From Warburgia ugandensis (taxonomy: Eukaryota; Streptophyta; Magnoliopsida; Canellales; Canellaceae), in contig CP141127.1 in the NCBI GenBank assembly GCA_035236585.1, positions 62,043,495 to 62,107,494 of the forward strand: a stretch of DNA of 64,000 bases, given 5' to 3'. The position numbers and the translations under genes are program-made. Of the stretch, positions 1 through 8,894 are shown in pieces; position 1 is the first letter of the stretch, and every line of letters starts with the position of its first letter. Under the pieces are notes generated by a model. It saw only the letters and a program-made list of their open reading frames with translations, was not told the DNA's origin and did not search any database.

Positions 1-1207
1 CTTACTGTCCACAATAGTATAGCCTTTAGGCGAATGACTCTTTCGTGTATGCATTGTATGCTTCAATGCCTATGTCCCATAATGTCTCAAGATCATCAAT
101 CAAGGGAGACAAGTACACGTCAATGTTGTTTCCTAGCTGCTTTGGACCTCATATCAACATAATTAGCATCATGCACTTCCTCTTCATGCATAGAGATGGT
201 GGAAGGTTGTAACAAACTAATATAATGGGCCAACAACTATACTTGCTACTCATCGAACTATGAGGATTAATCCCATCTACAGATAATGCTAGTCGTAGTT
301 TCTAGATTCTTCACCAAAATTAGGCCACATGAAGTCTATTTCCATGCTAGGCTATCTACTGGATGCGTGAAAAGTTATCAGCTACTCTATCATTGGCATG
401 CCACACCAATTTCTTCGCTGTTTTTGTTATACAAAACATTCTTTTGAACCTTAGAATAAGGGGAAAGTACCATAGAACCTTTGCAGGAGTGCTTGTAAAT
501 GTCTCAGTTGAATTCTTCTTTAACTTCCATCTTGACTGTCCACAAGTTGGGCATGCAGTTTTATCCTTGTGCTCCTTCCTATGCAAGATGCAATCATTGG
601 GACACGCATGTATCTTCTCATACTTCAATCCCAATGCAGCCATGGTTTTCTTTGCCTCCCATGTGGACCTCACCAATTTATTATCCTTTAGTAGCATCTT
701 ACCCACTACTTTTAAGAATTTTGTAAAACCTTGATCTGAAAAACCAAATCTTGATTTCACATTGTAAAGTTTTACCACTGCGGACAGCTTTGTATAATCT
801 TTACACTCAAGGTACAACGGCTCATCAGCTTCCTCTAATGTAGCATGAAATTCTTCAAGATCATCCTAGAAGTCATCATATACATCTCGAAACATTGGTA
901 TAGCTGTACTACTGTCTCCAACACTTCTTACAGTGTCTTGATCATATAGTCTAGGCCTTATTGAGGGATATAAAAGTTTTTCTCCATACTAGATCCATGA
1001 GTAATAGCTTTCATTGATTCCATTAAAGCACAAGTGTTCTCTCAATACCTCTATAGTTACTTTTTTCAAGTTTTCACATTTTGAGCATGGACAATGAATG
1101 CGATTACGATCAACACCTGCCTTAAGTGCAAAGTCTATGAAGTTTTCTGTATCCTCCTCATATTCTTTTGATGTTCTTGTCATAGACATCCAAGCATATT
1201 TGTCCAT
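1..1207 (-). pseudogene. CACTA tnp2-like transposase, N-terminal and central part, broken
   Basis: Product: transposase that binds and cuts element ends in the nucleus. The start is MDKYAWM at 1207. The Transposase-associated domain follows, with cysteines in CPCSKCENLKK and REHLCFNGINESYYSW. Next come KSRFGFSDQGF, the zinc-type CPTCGQSRWK and the tnp2 core with DGINPHSSMSS, PIILVCYNLPPSLCMKRK and DVYLSPLIDDLETLWDIG near the left edge. The reading frame is broken by in-frame stops at 986-988 (after the SYYSWI block), near 868 and at 353-355, with further decay toward position 1. The same domains in the same order occur at 45443-48843 (plus) and 56093-57833 (minus). Not functional as it stands; the C-terminus lies outside the window. 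Confidence 0.9.
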
Positions 1208-1609
1208 GAAAAGATTAGGTTAGGTATTTTACCAAACATTAGATATACATGAAGTAGAAACATTTAAAATAACTATATATATATTTCATGCATGGAAACT
1301 TTCAGTTAACAACAAAATAAAAGAAAATTATGATATACACATTCACAAATGAAATCAACTTTCGAAAGAATTTCTGACTAACAGCCTTGTAAAAATTATT
1401 CAAATATGCATAATACGTATGAGACAAATATAGAGATATACTAACCAACACTCAAAAATCAATATTGACCATGAATTTGTGAATGTAATTCCAATTCACA
1501 AGTAGGATTTGGTTCAGAGTAAAGAAAAAGAAGTCTGGTTTACTTTCTGCATACAGATAATAAACATAGAGTGAAAAGGCACACCGGAAGTCTATGAAAT
1601 AATTCTTAA

Positions 1610-1712
1610 AACAGATGTTCAATTGAAGTCGTTTGATGAAAAATGACTTTAAAAGTCTACAAAATTAAAGTCATTTGTATGCAAACGACTTTAAGTGTTC
1701 ATTAAATCTTTT
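1610..1712. repeat. Internal patch of CACTA subterminal motif
   Basis: Several copies of the AAGTCGTTT / AAACGACTT type motif, in both orientations, lie between the small gene and the transposase, about 1.1 kb inside the terminus. Matching patches are at 21283-21370 (copy 2) and about 44990-45020 (copy 3, weaker). The position is conserved, so it is part of the family architecture and may be a second transposase-binding region or a promoter element for tnp2 (inference). Confidence 0.6.
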
Positions 1713-1780
1713 TTATTTACCATTTATGCATTCCACGATAACATAAATACACACTAAAACTAATTTTACAAACACAATAC

Positions 1781-1805
1781 ATATATATATATATATATAT
1801 ATATA
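1781..1805. repeat. (AT)n microsatellite
   Basis: About 12 AT units. A dinucleotide tract occupies the same relative place in CACTA copy 2 (AC at 21484-21508) and copy 3 (TA then TG at 44870-44897). Confidence 0.95.
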
Positions 1806-1908
1806 AACAAATACATCAACAAGGAAATCAAATTATTTTTTGATTACATCCAATGTTACATGTATATCAAATGTTATATACTAGCTATTAGATCTTGTTA
1901 AGCCAAGA

Positions 1909-2362
1909 TTAAATAGTGAATCTCATCATTTCATCAAAATCTGGCCTAGTATTTGGTTGGCACCACTCTTTTTCTTCAAAATAGGCCAAAAGTTGATGGT
2001 ATAACCACCACTCTTCATCAAACTCTATTTTTGGGTGAGAAGCACAAATCCGTATTCTCCCCTTCTTCAATAGTAGGCTTGTGAGAGAAGTAGTTTTCAT
2101 TTTTAATGAAATCATATGATTTTGGAGAAATTAGGATGATTGAACAGATTCTTTAACCCCATGATATGCAGAGAAAAAACCCACATGATATACAAAATAG
2201 AAACAAAGAAAAGTTAGTAACAAGAAAAGAAATATTTGTGTGATTTAAAAGAAATTGTGGTTTACTTACAGTTTTTTCTATTACACCAACAGTCAAAATA
2301 CACAAATGGAAAGTAAAATGGGAAAAAGAGAGATGCATAAGGATCAAAGACGAATCTGTCAT
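1909..2362 (-). pseudogene. Small two-exon gene conserved in this CACTA family, copy 1
   Basis: Exon 1 runs 2362-2270 (ATG at 2362) to a GTAAGT donor. Exon 2 begins about 2189 and ends with TAA at 1909. The 3' part is an open stretch of 68 codons (2115-1909) holding SHPKIEFDEEWWLYHQ. Comparison with copies 2 and 3 gives the original frame: the codons before NHMISLK align in all three. In this copy the acceptor AG has become AT, a CAA codon has become TAA upstream of NHMISLK, and small indels separate the two halves. I do not recognise the protein family. Its place, between the TIR and tnp2 on the same strand, recalls En/Spm tnpA/tnpD shared exons, but no TnpA-like sequence is visible. Confidence 0.6.
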
Positions 2363-2419
2363 GCCAAAACCTTACGAAGAAGAGGATAAGTAGGGAAAAG
2401 ATGATACTTTGACGGCTAT

Positions 2420-2825
2420 TTATAGATGATCAAAGACTTTAGAAGTCGTTTAGTTATAAACGACTTTAAAACTTTCTCACTTTTAAAGTCATTTATTTAT
2501 AAATGACTTTAATAGTACGTTCCCACTAAATAAAAAAATTGCTCCAAATTGTCACTTAATTAAATGACTTCAAAAAGTCATGAAGTTTTAAGTCATTTAT
2601 TTTTAAATGACTTTAAAAGTTTATCACTTTTTAAGTCATTTATTTTTAAGTGACTTAAAAAGTTATTCCTATAAAAAAATTTCAGCTCACGCGAGTTTTT
2701 TAAAGTTGCTTACCTATAAACGACTTCTTAAGTCTATCTATTTAAAGTCGTTTATTTTCAAGCAACTTGTAAAATATTTACAAAGTCAGCAGTAAAATAA
2801 GTGACTTCTTTATGCCGACTTTAAA
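2420..2825. repeat. CACTA copy 1 subterminal repeat array
   Basis: A dense series of direct and inverted copies of a motif close to AAAGTCATTTATTTATAAA and AAATGACTTTAAAAG, spaced roughly 20-45 bp. Such arrays are the transposase-binding sites of En/Spm elements. Pairs of opposite motifs make imperfect hairpins. Confidence 0.85.
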
Positions 2826-2843
2826 ACCCTCGTGTGTAGTAGT
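2826..2843 (-). repeat. CACTA copy 1 5' terminal inverted repeat (degenerate)
   Basis: Reverse complement ACTACTACACACGAGGG matches CACTACTACACACAAGG at 43728 and CACTTCTACACAGGAGG ending at 22518. The expected terminal CACTA is imperfect here. Confidence 0.7.
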
Positions 2844-2893
2844 TCATGGTGTAATTTGGGTTTTTATTTCTTTTATTGCAGATACATAACAAT

Positions 2894-2905
2894 TGGTATC
2901 AGAGC
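2894..2905 (+). other. Primer-binding site, tRNA-iMet type
   Basis: TGGTATCAGAGC two bases after the 5' LTR end (2891). It is identical to the usual plant initiator-Met primer site and matches the complement at 63860-63871. Confidence 0.9.
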
Positions 2906-3131
2906 TACTTTCTTGGATGAAGATTGTGGCTGATGCAAAAGAAAAGAAATTCGCACCCAAACAAATGAAGGAAGATCTCTTAGAAATGATTATTAGGAAG
3001 ATGTCCCCTCTGAAGCAGTTACCTTTGTCTAAGATGATTCTTCTTTGACAGCTCCAACTGATTAAAGATGATTTTGCTTGGAATCTTTGAACTTCAACCT
3101 TGAGAACAAGGTTGATTTATGGGGGATGGAA

Positions 3132-3513
3132 TGTTATGTATCTAAGTGCCTGTAGATCTTAATCTTTGAATAACACCATGTATGAGATGATCATGGTTGT
3201 GGTAGTTATGTAGTGGACTGGTCATGATTTGGGTAGTTATTGTAGTGGATGATCATGGGTTAGTTACTTAAGTAGTTATTTTAGTGTGGTGTTACTAGAA
3301 GAAGTTAGTGACAAAATTATCTATAAATAAGTGATGTTGGAGTATTGTCAAAGAAGGAGAGGAGAAATGACATGAGACTTTTAAGTCTTGTTAGGAGGTT
3401 TGCCCCCTCGAAGTGGCATTAATGGAGGTTTCAGCCCCCTCCAAGTGGCTACATCAATGAAATATTATTAGTACAATTTGTGTTTGTATTTCTTTTATTG
3501 CAGATACATAACA
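3132..3513 (+). repeat. 3' LTR of the miniature retrotransposon
   Basis: The ends TGTTATGTATC and GATACATAACA form an 11-bp near-perfect inverted repeat starting TG and ending CA. It is preceded by a G-rich polypurine tract (GGGGGATGGAA, 3121-3131). Confidence 0.88.
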
Positions 3514-3781
3514 CATCAATAGCCCATAGTAATTCCCTTAGTAAATCCCGGCTTGAAGAATCGTTTTTCCACCTGTGCTTGACGGCAGTATGTAGCAGTT
3601 CTTATTTTGATCAGGGAAGTAGTGGAGGGAATTCATTTGGCGGCTCTGCAATCTAGTTTATTGCGTACTTGTGCGCAGTAGCCTGTTTTGATAAAAGAAG
3701 AATCGATCCACCAGTATCCATTGCTATGAAGATAAATAGGTTGATCTGTTCCACAGTCAATCCCCATCATACTGAATGCAT
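3514..3781 (-). pseudogene. Malectin-like receptor kinase exon fragment
   Basis: On the minus strand an AG acceptor at 3783-3782 is followed by an open frame with DAFSMMGIDCGTDQPIYL, then WWIDSSFIKTGYC. After a frame change near 3650 comes NSLHYFPDQNKNCYILP and then GGKTILQAGIYYGNYYG. This is the order of a plant Malectin_like extracellular domain (IDCG start, aromatic Asp/Phe-Ile block, RYFPxxxxNCY, GNYDG), as in LRR or CrRLK1-like receptor kinases that act at the plasma membrane. The fragment ends exactly at the border of the miniature LTR retrotransposon, which therefore interrupts the exon after the GNYDG motif. No transmembrane or kinase part is in the window. At least one frameshift makes it a relic. 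Confidence 0.72.
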
Positions 3782-4889
3782 CTGGACATTCTTAAGATAA
3801 ACTAAAGCACGTCAATCAATGATTCTCTATTCAAAGATGGAATGTAAGGTGCCTTAATTTGTCACTCGTAATTATGAAGAAGATGTGTCTATATGAAGAT
3901 ACAATTAGCTGTCTACGGCAACATTTTGCACTAAATCAGTCCATTACGTCAGCTAAACTAAAGGCTGATTTAATGAACTGGACCAACTCAGAACTTTAAC
4001 CAGTTTTACTACACTAGGTACAATCTCCTGAGTAATTGAAAATTTTCAGAAAATATTTCCAACTTTTTGGTTTGCTGTGTTAAGCTTAGATAGAATCTTG
4101 AACAATTAATAATGATCGAGAGTTTAAAGTAACTCTACCAGACCAAACAAGCAGCATTTATTTAACAATGAAACTACCAACAAACAAGATTTATGATGGT
4201 TCAGTAGATATCATTAAGATCGCACCACTGTTTGATCAAAATATAAGGTTTCAAGTTAGGGACGACTAGCTAACAAGATCCTTGCAAGGACGTTCGGATC
4301 AATGACACGCCATTGGAGGAGCTCTTTCGTCATATTTTCTCTATTGCCCTTGCTTCAGTTGCCCAGTGTTTTTCTAGAAAACAACGGAGTTGAGTGGCAT
4401 ACTGATCTTAGAAGGCAATTACACTTTCTTGTGACAGAACAATTTCGAACTCATTCTACTGAAGTCCCATTTTATTAGAGAGTTTGGGTGGGATAAGAGA
4501 ATCTAGATTAAAAATCTGACTGGTATATTCACTGTAAAGTCATGCTTTGTATGGATTGTTAACATGAATGATCAACAATAGATGATAAACCCGATCGCTA
4601 GAGTTTGGTGATAGAAAATTCCATCAAGATTTTAATGTTTCGGCTGGTTAGCGGGAGGAGAAAAAGTCCTAACAGAAAGTAAGTTGATTGGTAGGGGACG
4701 ACAAATGGCGAATAGCTGTGAGATGTGAGTTCAAAAGCCAAAGATATTAACGACCCCCTTATTCATTGTTCCAAAGTTTCTAAAATCAGGTTTACTATCC
4801 TCGGTTGATTTAATATTCAATGGAAGCTTATTTCAGTATGGTGAAAACAATTGAAGAACTCCCAAGGAAACTCTGCACATGGTGTCTTA
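3782..4889. other. No gene recognised; probable intron or flank of the receptor-kinase relic
   Basis: AT-rich and free of TIR, LTR or subterminal motifs. I saw no convincing signal-peptide exon for the malectin-like fragment on the minus strand. Confidence 0.4.
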
Positions 4890-5590
4890 CGGCAACTTTT
4901 CGGACTTTGTGAGTGGAAAGCAGTAGCAGAATATTCAGAAGTAAAGCAGTCACAAAGGATATCATTATTGATAGGATTAAATTCTTGTTGGCATCATGGA
5001 CAAATTCGGACAATGACTTCAATGGTCACTTGATTGAGGAAATTATGAGAGTTTGGGCTGCAGCTTGTGATTCATCATAGAAAATTGATAAGCCCACTAT
5101 CTGATGGAAACATCCTCCAAATGGTCGGCCAAAATTGAAGTTCGCTGGTTCAAATATTAGTCAACAAGGGGTGGCAGGTACTGGTGGTGTAATTAGAGAT
5201 GAGTTTGGATTCTCCCTTTTAGAATTCTGGGGCCGAATTTGAAGGCCAATGAGGCAGAATTGATTGCAGCTAGAATAGGTTTGGCAAATCGGTAATGACT
5301 GAAAGTGGTAATTGGCTCACTCAAAGATCCTAAATCAGTAGGCTGAAGATTTTCATGGTTGAGGGATTAAATTCAGCTATTTATGTAGAATAGACAAACT
5401 CTTTTGTCAAATAAATCAAGATTGGCAAACGGTTTTGCCAACGAGTTGATAAAAAGGGGATCAATGAGCACTGAGTTGTCAATCTCAATCTCCGAAACTG
5501 GTCATGGGAAAATCTATGAACGTTTGAGTCGTCTAAAGTCAACAATAACAAAAGGGTGATAAGCGAATCATCGAAGGGGTTAATCATTCA
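4890..5590 (+). pseudogene. Plant LINE (L1-type) C-terminal RNase H remnant
   Basis: Plus-strand translation shows a decayed linker with IDRIKFLLASWTNS, then WKHPPNGRPKLKF, GVAGTGGVIRDEFGFSLL, EAELIAA-like residues and, further on, LANGFANELIKRGS. These correspond to the PPxGxxKLNFDGS, GIGGVIRDxxG, NEAELLAL and ANxxADxLAKxG blocks of plant RNase H (RVT_3), typical of plant L1 LINE tails and domesticated relatives. Stops and frame changes interrupt it and the upstream RT is missing, as expected of a 5'-truncated LINE. A short A-rich tract lies at 5860-5882 but I cannot prove it is the tail. Confidence 0.68.
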
Positions 5591-7210
5591 GTGTTTTCGG
5601 TTTTATTACTTTGTCTTCTATAGTTCTTGTGCTACTCAGGTTGGGGTAGTCTCTAGCGACCAACTGTGTGCAGGGATCTATTGTTGGCTCTTAAGCTTCC
5701 TCCCTTGTTACTGCATAGGTCTATAGGTAGCTTTTCTCCATTTTTTTATGTTGACTTCTTTTTGTACATTTAAGCACTTCGTCATGTTCTCCATGCCAAC
5801 AAGAGGTAACACAATAGAATCAACGCATTTGAATGATCTTAGTTACTGATTTTGGCCCATAAAAAATTAAGAAAAAAAAATTACCAGCATTTTTTGCTCA
5901 TAGAACAGACTCCCGTGGAAACGACCCCAAATGGTGCTCTCATGCTTACAGTGATAGAAAAGAAATTCCATGAGAAACAGTGCATTGGTCATTGATGCAC
6001 AATTCTACAGCTTGGTATAGAAATCCTTGAATAAGTCGGCAGTCGGCAAGAAATGGATGAAAGAAAGAAAGAATTTTTCTCGTCTGTAAAATCAAGGTTC
6101 ATGTATTATAATTCTAATAAGATTAGCCGGCCGCGTCCATGTGATTTTCATAGAACAAGAACAAGACCTTCTGCTGTGTCTCGCTAAATTCTACAACTGG
6201 GTTGTCGCGATCCTGACTTCATGGGAGCCACTATAAAGACTATTTCATGAGAATCTCTCCAATCAGGTGATCCCGGCTACCAACTCATGACTTAGGATTC
6301 TGAAGTACAAAAGTAATGAGAATAACAGAATCCATCGGTATCCTTACAACCCATGCCGACCTAAAAAGAAATTTTTTAAGAACTGCTTATCTCCAGCATA
6401 TAAATCAGTACGTGTACCAAGAAGTGATTCCATTGGATACTATCCAAGCAGTTGTTACTCTGTAAAATCACCTAATTTGATTTTGAGATGATTCCAACTA
6501 AGGAGAAAATAATAATAATGATGACGATGATGAGCTCTACAGCACTAAAAATAGTAGCATCCAAGAGTTCAAGAATGAAATATATGAGCAAAGAGAATTG
6601 TAAATTAAAAGTTTAGAGGTCACAAGAAATGCAAAACTGAAATTGCCGGTATGTAGAAGAAGCTAGCGTATGACTAATCTGTGGTGCTAAAGTATAAATT
6701 GCTTGAAGAACTTAGATTTCAATTAATGGAAAAGAAATCTATATTATATGACTTTGAATTTGAAAATAAAGTTGTAAAATCCTAAAAGGAGTAGCTATTA
6801 TGGTTATCTCAAATTGAACATGGAACTTTAAGAGAAGATCATGCCGTAGAAGGATACAAGGATTTATATGATGAAAGAATTTGTTAGAAATAAATGGTTA
6901 AGAAAGTAAACCAGTTGATCTTGATAAATTCTGGAAATATAAACCCAAGTTGCAATGATCCTAATCAGTTAATTTTGACAAAATTCTAAAAGGATAAAAC
7001 CAAGTTGCAATGATCTAAACAAACCACGGATTTATAAATCCAACTCTTTTTAAAAGGAGACGTCAAATATTTTCTAAAAATTAATTGAATACCACTGTAT
7101 AATGCATTACATACACACAACTTTTGAGGAAAAATTAGAAAAAAGTAAATAAAACAGTAATGCAAGGACTTACAAATTATTACACAACTCAAAGAGATTA
7201 AATAACAATG
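5591..7210. other. Unassigned AT-rich DNA with one short tandem duplication
   Basis: No coding similarity was recognised. A 55-bp unit containing CAAGTTGCAATGATC is present twice in tandem at about 6909-7018. Confidence 0.5.
6909..7018. repeat. 55-bp tandem duplication
   Basis: CAAGTTGCAATGATC occurs at 6946 and 7001, and the preceding CAGTT-GAT block is repeated with the same 55-bp spacing and a few substitutions. Confidence 0.8.
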
Positions 7211-8000
7211 TCTAATAATGAAAATAAGTGCAAGGGTTTAACCACTACCCATAGGAGGCTTTTAAAGCCGATTAAAGAGCCTAGTTGAAGTCACTTAAAA
7301 AACAACTTCTATGGAGCCTACTTTGACAGTCTGCATTTTGAGGTCATTTAGGCAAACAACTTCAAAAGCCCCAAACTTTTGAAGTCATTTACCAATAAAC
7401 AACTTGAAAAGTTCCATTACTTTTGAAGTTGTTTAGGACTAAACAACTTAAAAAATGCCCATCTTTTAAAGTAGTTTAGGGATAAACGACTTCAAAACTC
7501 ATGTACTTTTGAAGTAGCTTAATGAGTTCAAAAGTTCCAACTTTTGAAGTCGTTTATACCTAATCGACTTCAAAATTCAATCATTTTTTAAGTTGTTTAG
7601 TCTAAATGACTTTAAAAATTCCATTACTTTTGAAGTCATTTAGCTATCTAATGATGAAAATAAGTGCAACGGTTTAACCACTACTACACAAGAGGCTTTT
7701 AAAGTCAGTTAAAAATGCTAATAAAAGCTGCTTAAAAAATGACTTCTATTTAGCCGACTTTGAAAGTCTATGCATTTTGAAGTCATTTAGGTAACGAATT
7801 CAAAAGTGCCAAACTTTCGAAGTCGTTTACCAATAAACAACATGTAAAGTTCCATTACTTTTGAAGTTGTTGCACTAAACGACTTCAAAAGTTCCCATCT
7901 ATTGAAGTCTTTAGGTATAAATGACTTCAAAAGTCATATACTTTTGAAGTCGTTTATACCTAAACAACTTCAAAAGTACCTTTTTCTTTTCTTTTCTTTT
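7211..8000. repeat. Tandemly duplicated CACTA end with subterminal array
   Basis: The segment starting near 7211 recurs from about 7647 with a 436-bp offset. Both copies hold flanking sequence AATAAGTGCAA, then GGTTTAACCACTAC (CACTAC at 7243 and 7679), then GAGGCTTTTAAAG and a series of GAAGTCGTTTA / AAACAACTTC motifs. Because the few bases outside the terminus are also duplicated, this is a segmental tandem duplication of an element end rather than two insertions. Confidence 0.82.
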
Positions 8001-8040
8001 TTTCATTTTTGACATTTCGATCACTAACACATACATACAT

Positions 8041-8221
8041 ATAACACCTCCTGTATACATTCAATATCATTACCTCCTATTACATATAACACCTCTTGTA
8101 TACATTCAATATTACTACCACCTGTCTACATGTAACACCTTTTGTATATATTCAATATTACTACCACCTGTTACATATAACACCTCTTGTATACATTCAA
8201 TGTCACTACCACCTTTTACAT
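8041..8221. repeat. 45-bp tandem repeat, 4 copies
   Basis: ATAACACCT-type starts at 8041, 8086, 8131 and 8176, then 8222, each followed by TGTATACATTCAAT-like sequence. The period is 45 bp, a multiple of three, which leaves a short fortuitous frame open. It sits just inside the copy 4 subterminal array. Confidence 0.9.
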
Positions 8222-8894
8222 ATAACACATTTCTTAGAATCTTTATATACACATAAAAAACAAACACACATTCACTCCACATTGAGTACAAAGCATACAG
8301 GTTCATTATTATCCATCCACATCTATCTTGAAAATACTCCATAAAAGAAACCACAACACATGCATTCACTACAACATCCACATTTACTTGAAATTTGGGT
8401 ACAAAACATCCAAATTCATCATTTTCCATCCACATATATATTGAAAATACTTCATAAAAGTAACCACTATACATGCTATCATTATAAGCTCCAAATTCAC
8501 TTCATCCATACTCATTTACTCCCACACTCTCCACTCATTCATCTCATATATATATATATATTCCAAAGAAAATAATGAAAAATAGAAGAACACATACAAA
8601 TGAATGAAAAAAATGCTTTTTTATGTATTTTACACATGTAGTTACTCCCAGTGTTCTAATTGAAACTCAGTACATACTCAATCCATTTGTTGAGGTCTAC
8701 TTTGGAGTAATTCTTCTTGTTTGCCTACTCAAAAAGCATAGCAGCTTGTAATACAACATATTTAATTCATATCTCATTTATTTACCTGAATCCATAAAAA
8801 AATTGTTGAAAAAATATAAGATTATGAAAAGTAAAAAGTGTCATACTTTTTCTTAATTTGGAGACAACAATACTATCAAATATCAGGATCCTCA

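Larger units (their letters stand above)
1..2843 (-). mobile_element. CACTA (En/Spm) transposon copy 1, 5' half; continues past left edge
   Basis: The element lies on the minus strand. Its 5' terminus is at the right: the reverse complement of 2826-2843 begins ACTACTACACACGAGGG, matching the ends of the copies at 43728 and 22518, with the first bases of CACTA decayed. Inward follow a subterminal repeat array (2420-2825), a two-exon small gene (1909-2362), an (AT)n tract (1781-1805), an internal patch of the same repeat (1610-1712) and the tnp2 transposase (from 1207 off the left edge). The same order is seen in the copies at 17160-22518 and 43728-49440. Superfamily assignment rests on the transposase and TIR. 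Confidence 0.88.
2848..3513 (+). mobile_element. Miniature LTR retrotransposon (TRIM-like or internally deleted), 5' LTR truncated
   Basis: The 3' LTR (3132-3513, 382 bp) starts TGTTATGTATC and ends GATACATAACA. The last ~44 bp of the same LTR are at 2848-2891. Between them is only 240 bp of internal sequence, with a primer-binding site TGGTATCAGAGC at 2894-2905 (initiator Met tRNA type) and a purine-rich tract just before 3132. No gag or pol is present. The 5' LTR stops where CACTA copy 1 begins, so the CACTA either inserted in the LTR or is joined to it by a deletion. The right border meets the malectin-like exon. Confidence 0.85.

Noticed and set aside
2894-2905. Piece of a tRNA gene
   Set aside because: It is the 12-base retrotransposon primer-binding site next to an LTR end; no cloverleaf is present. 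The same applies to 63860-63871.
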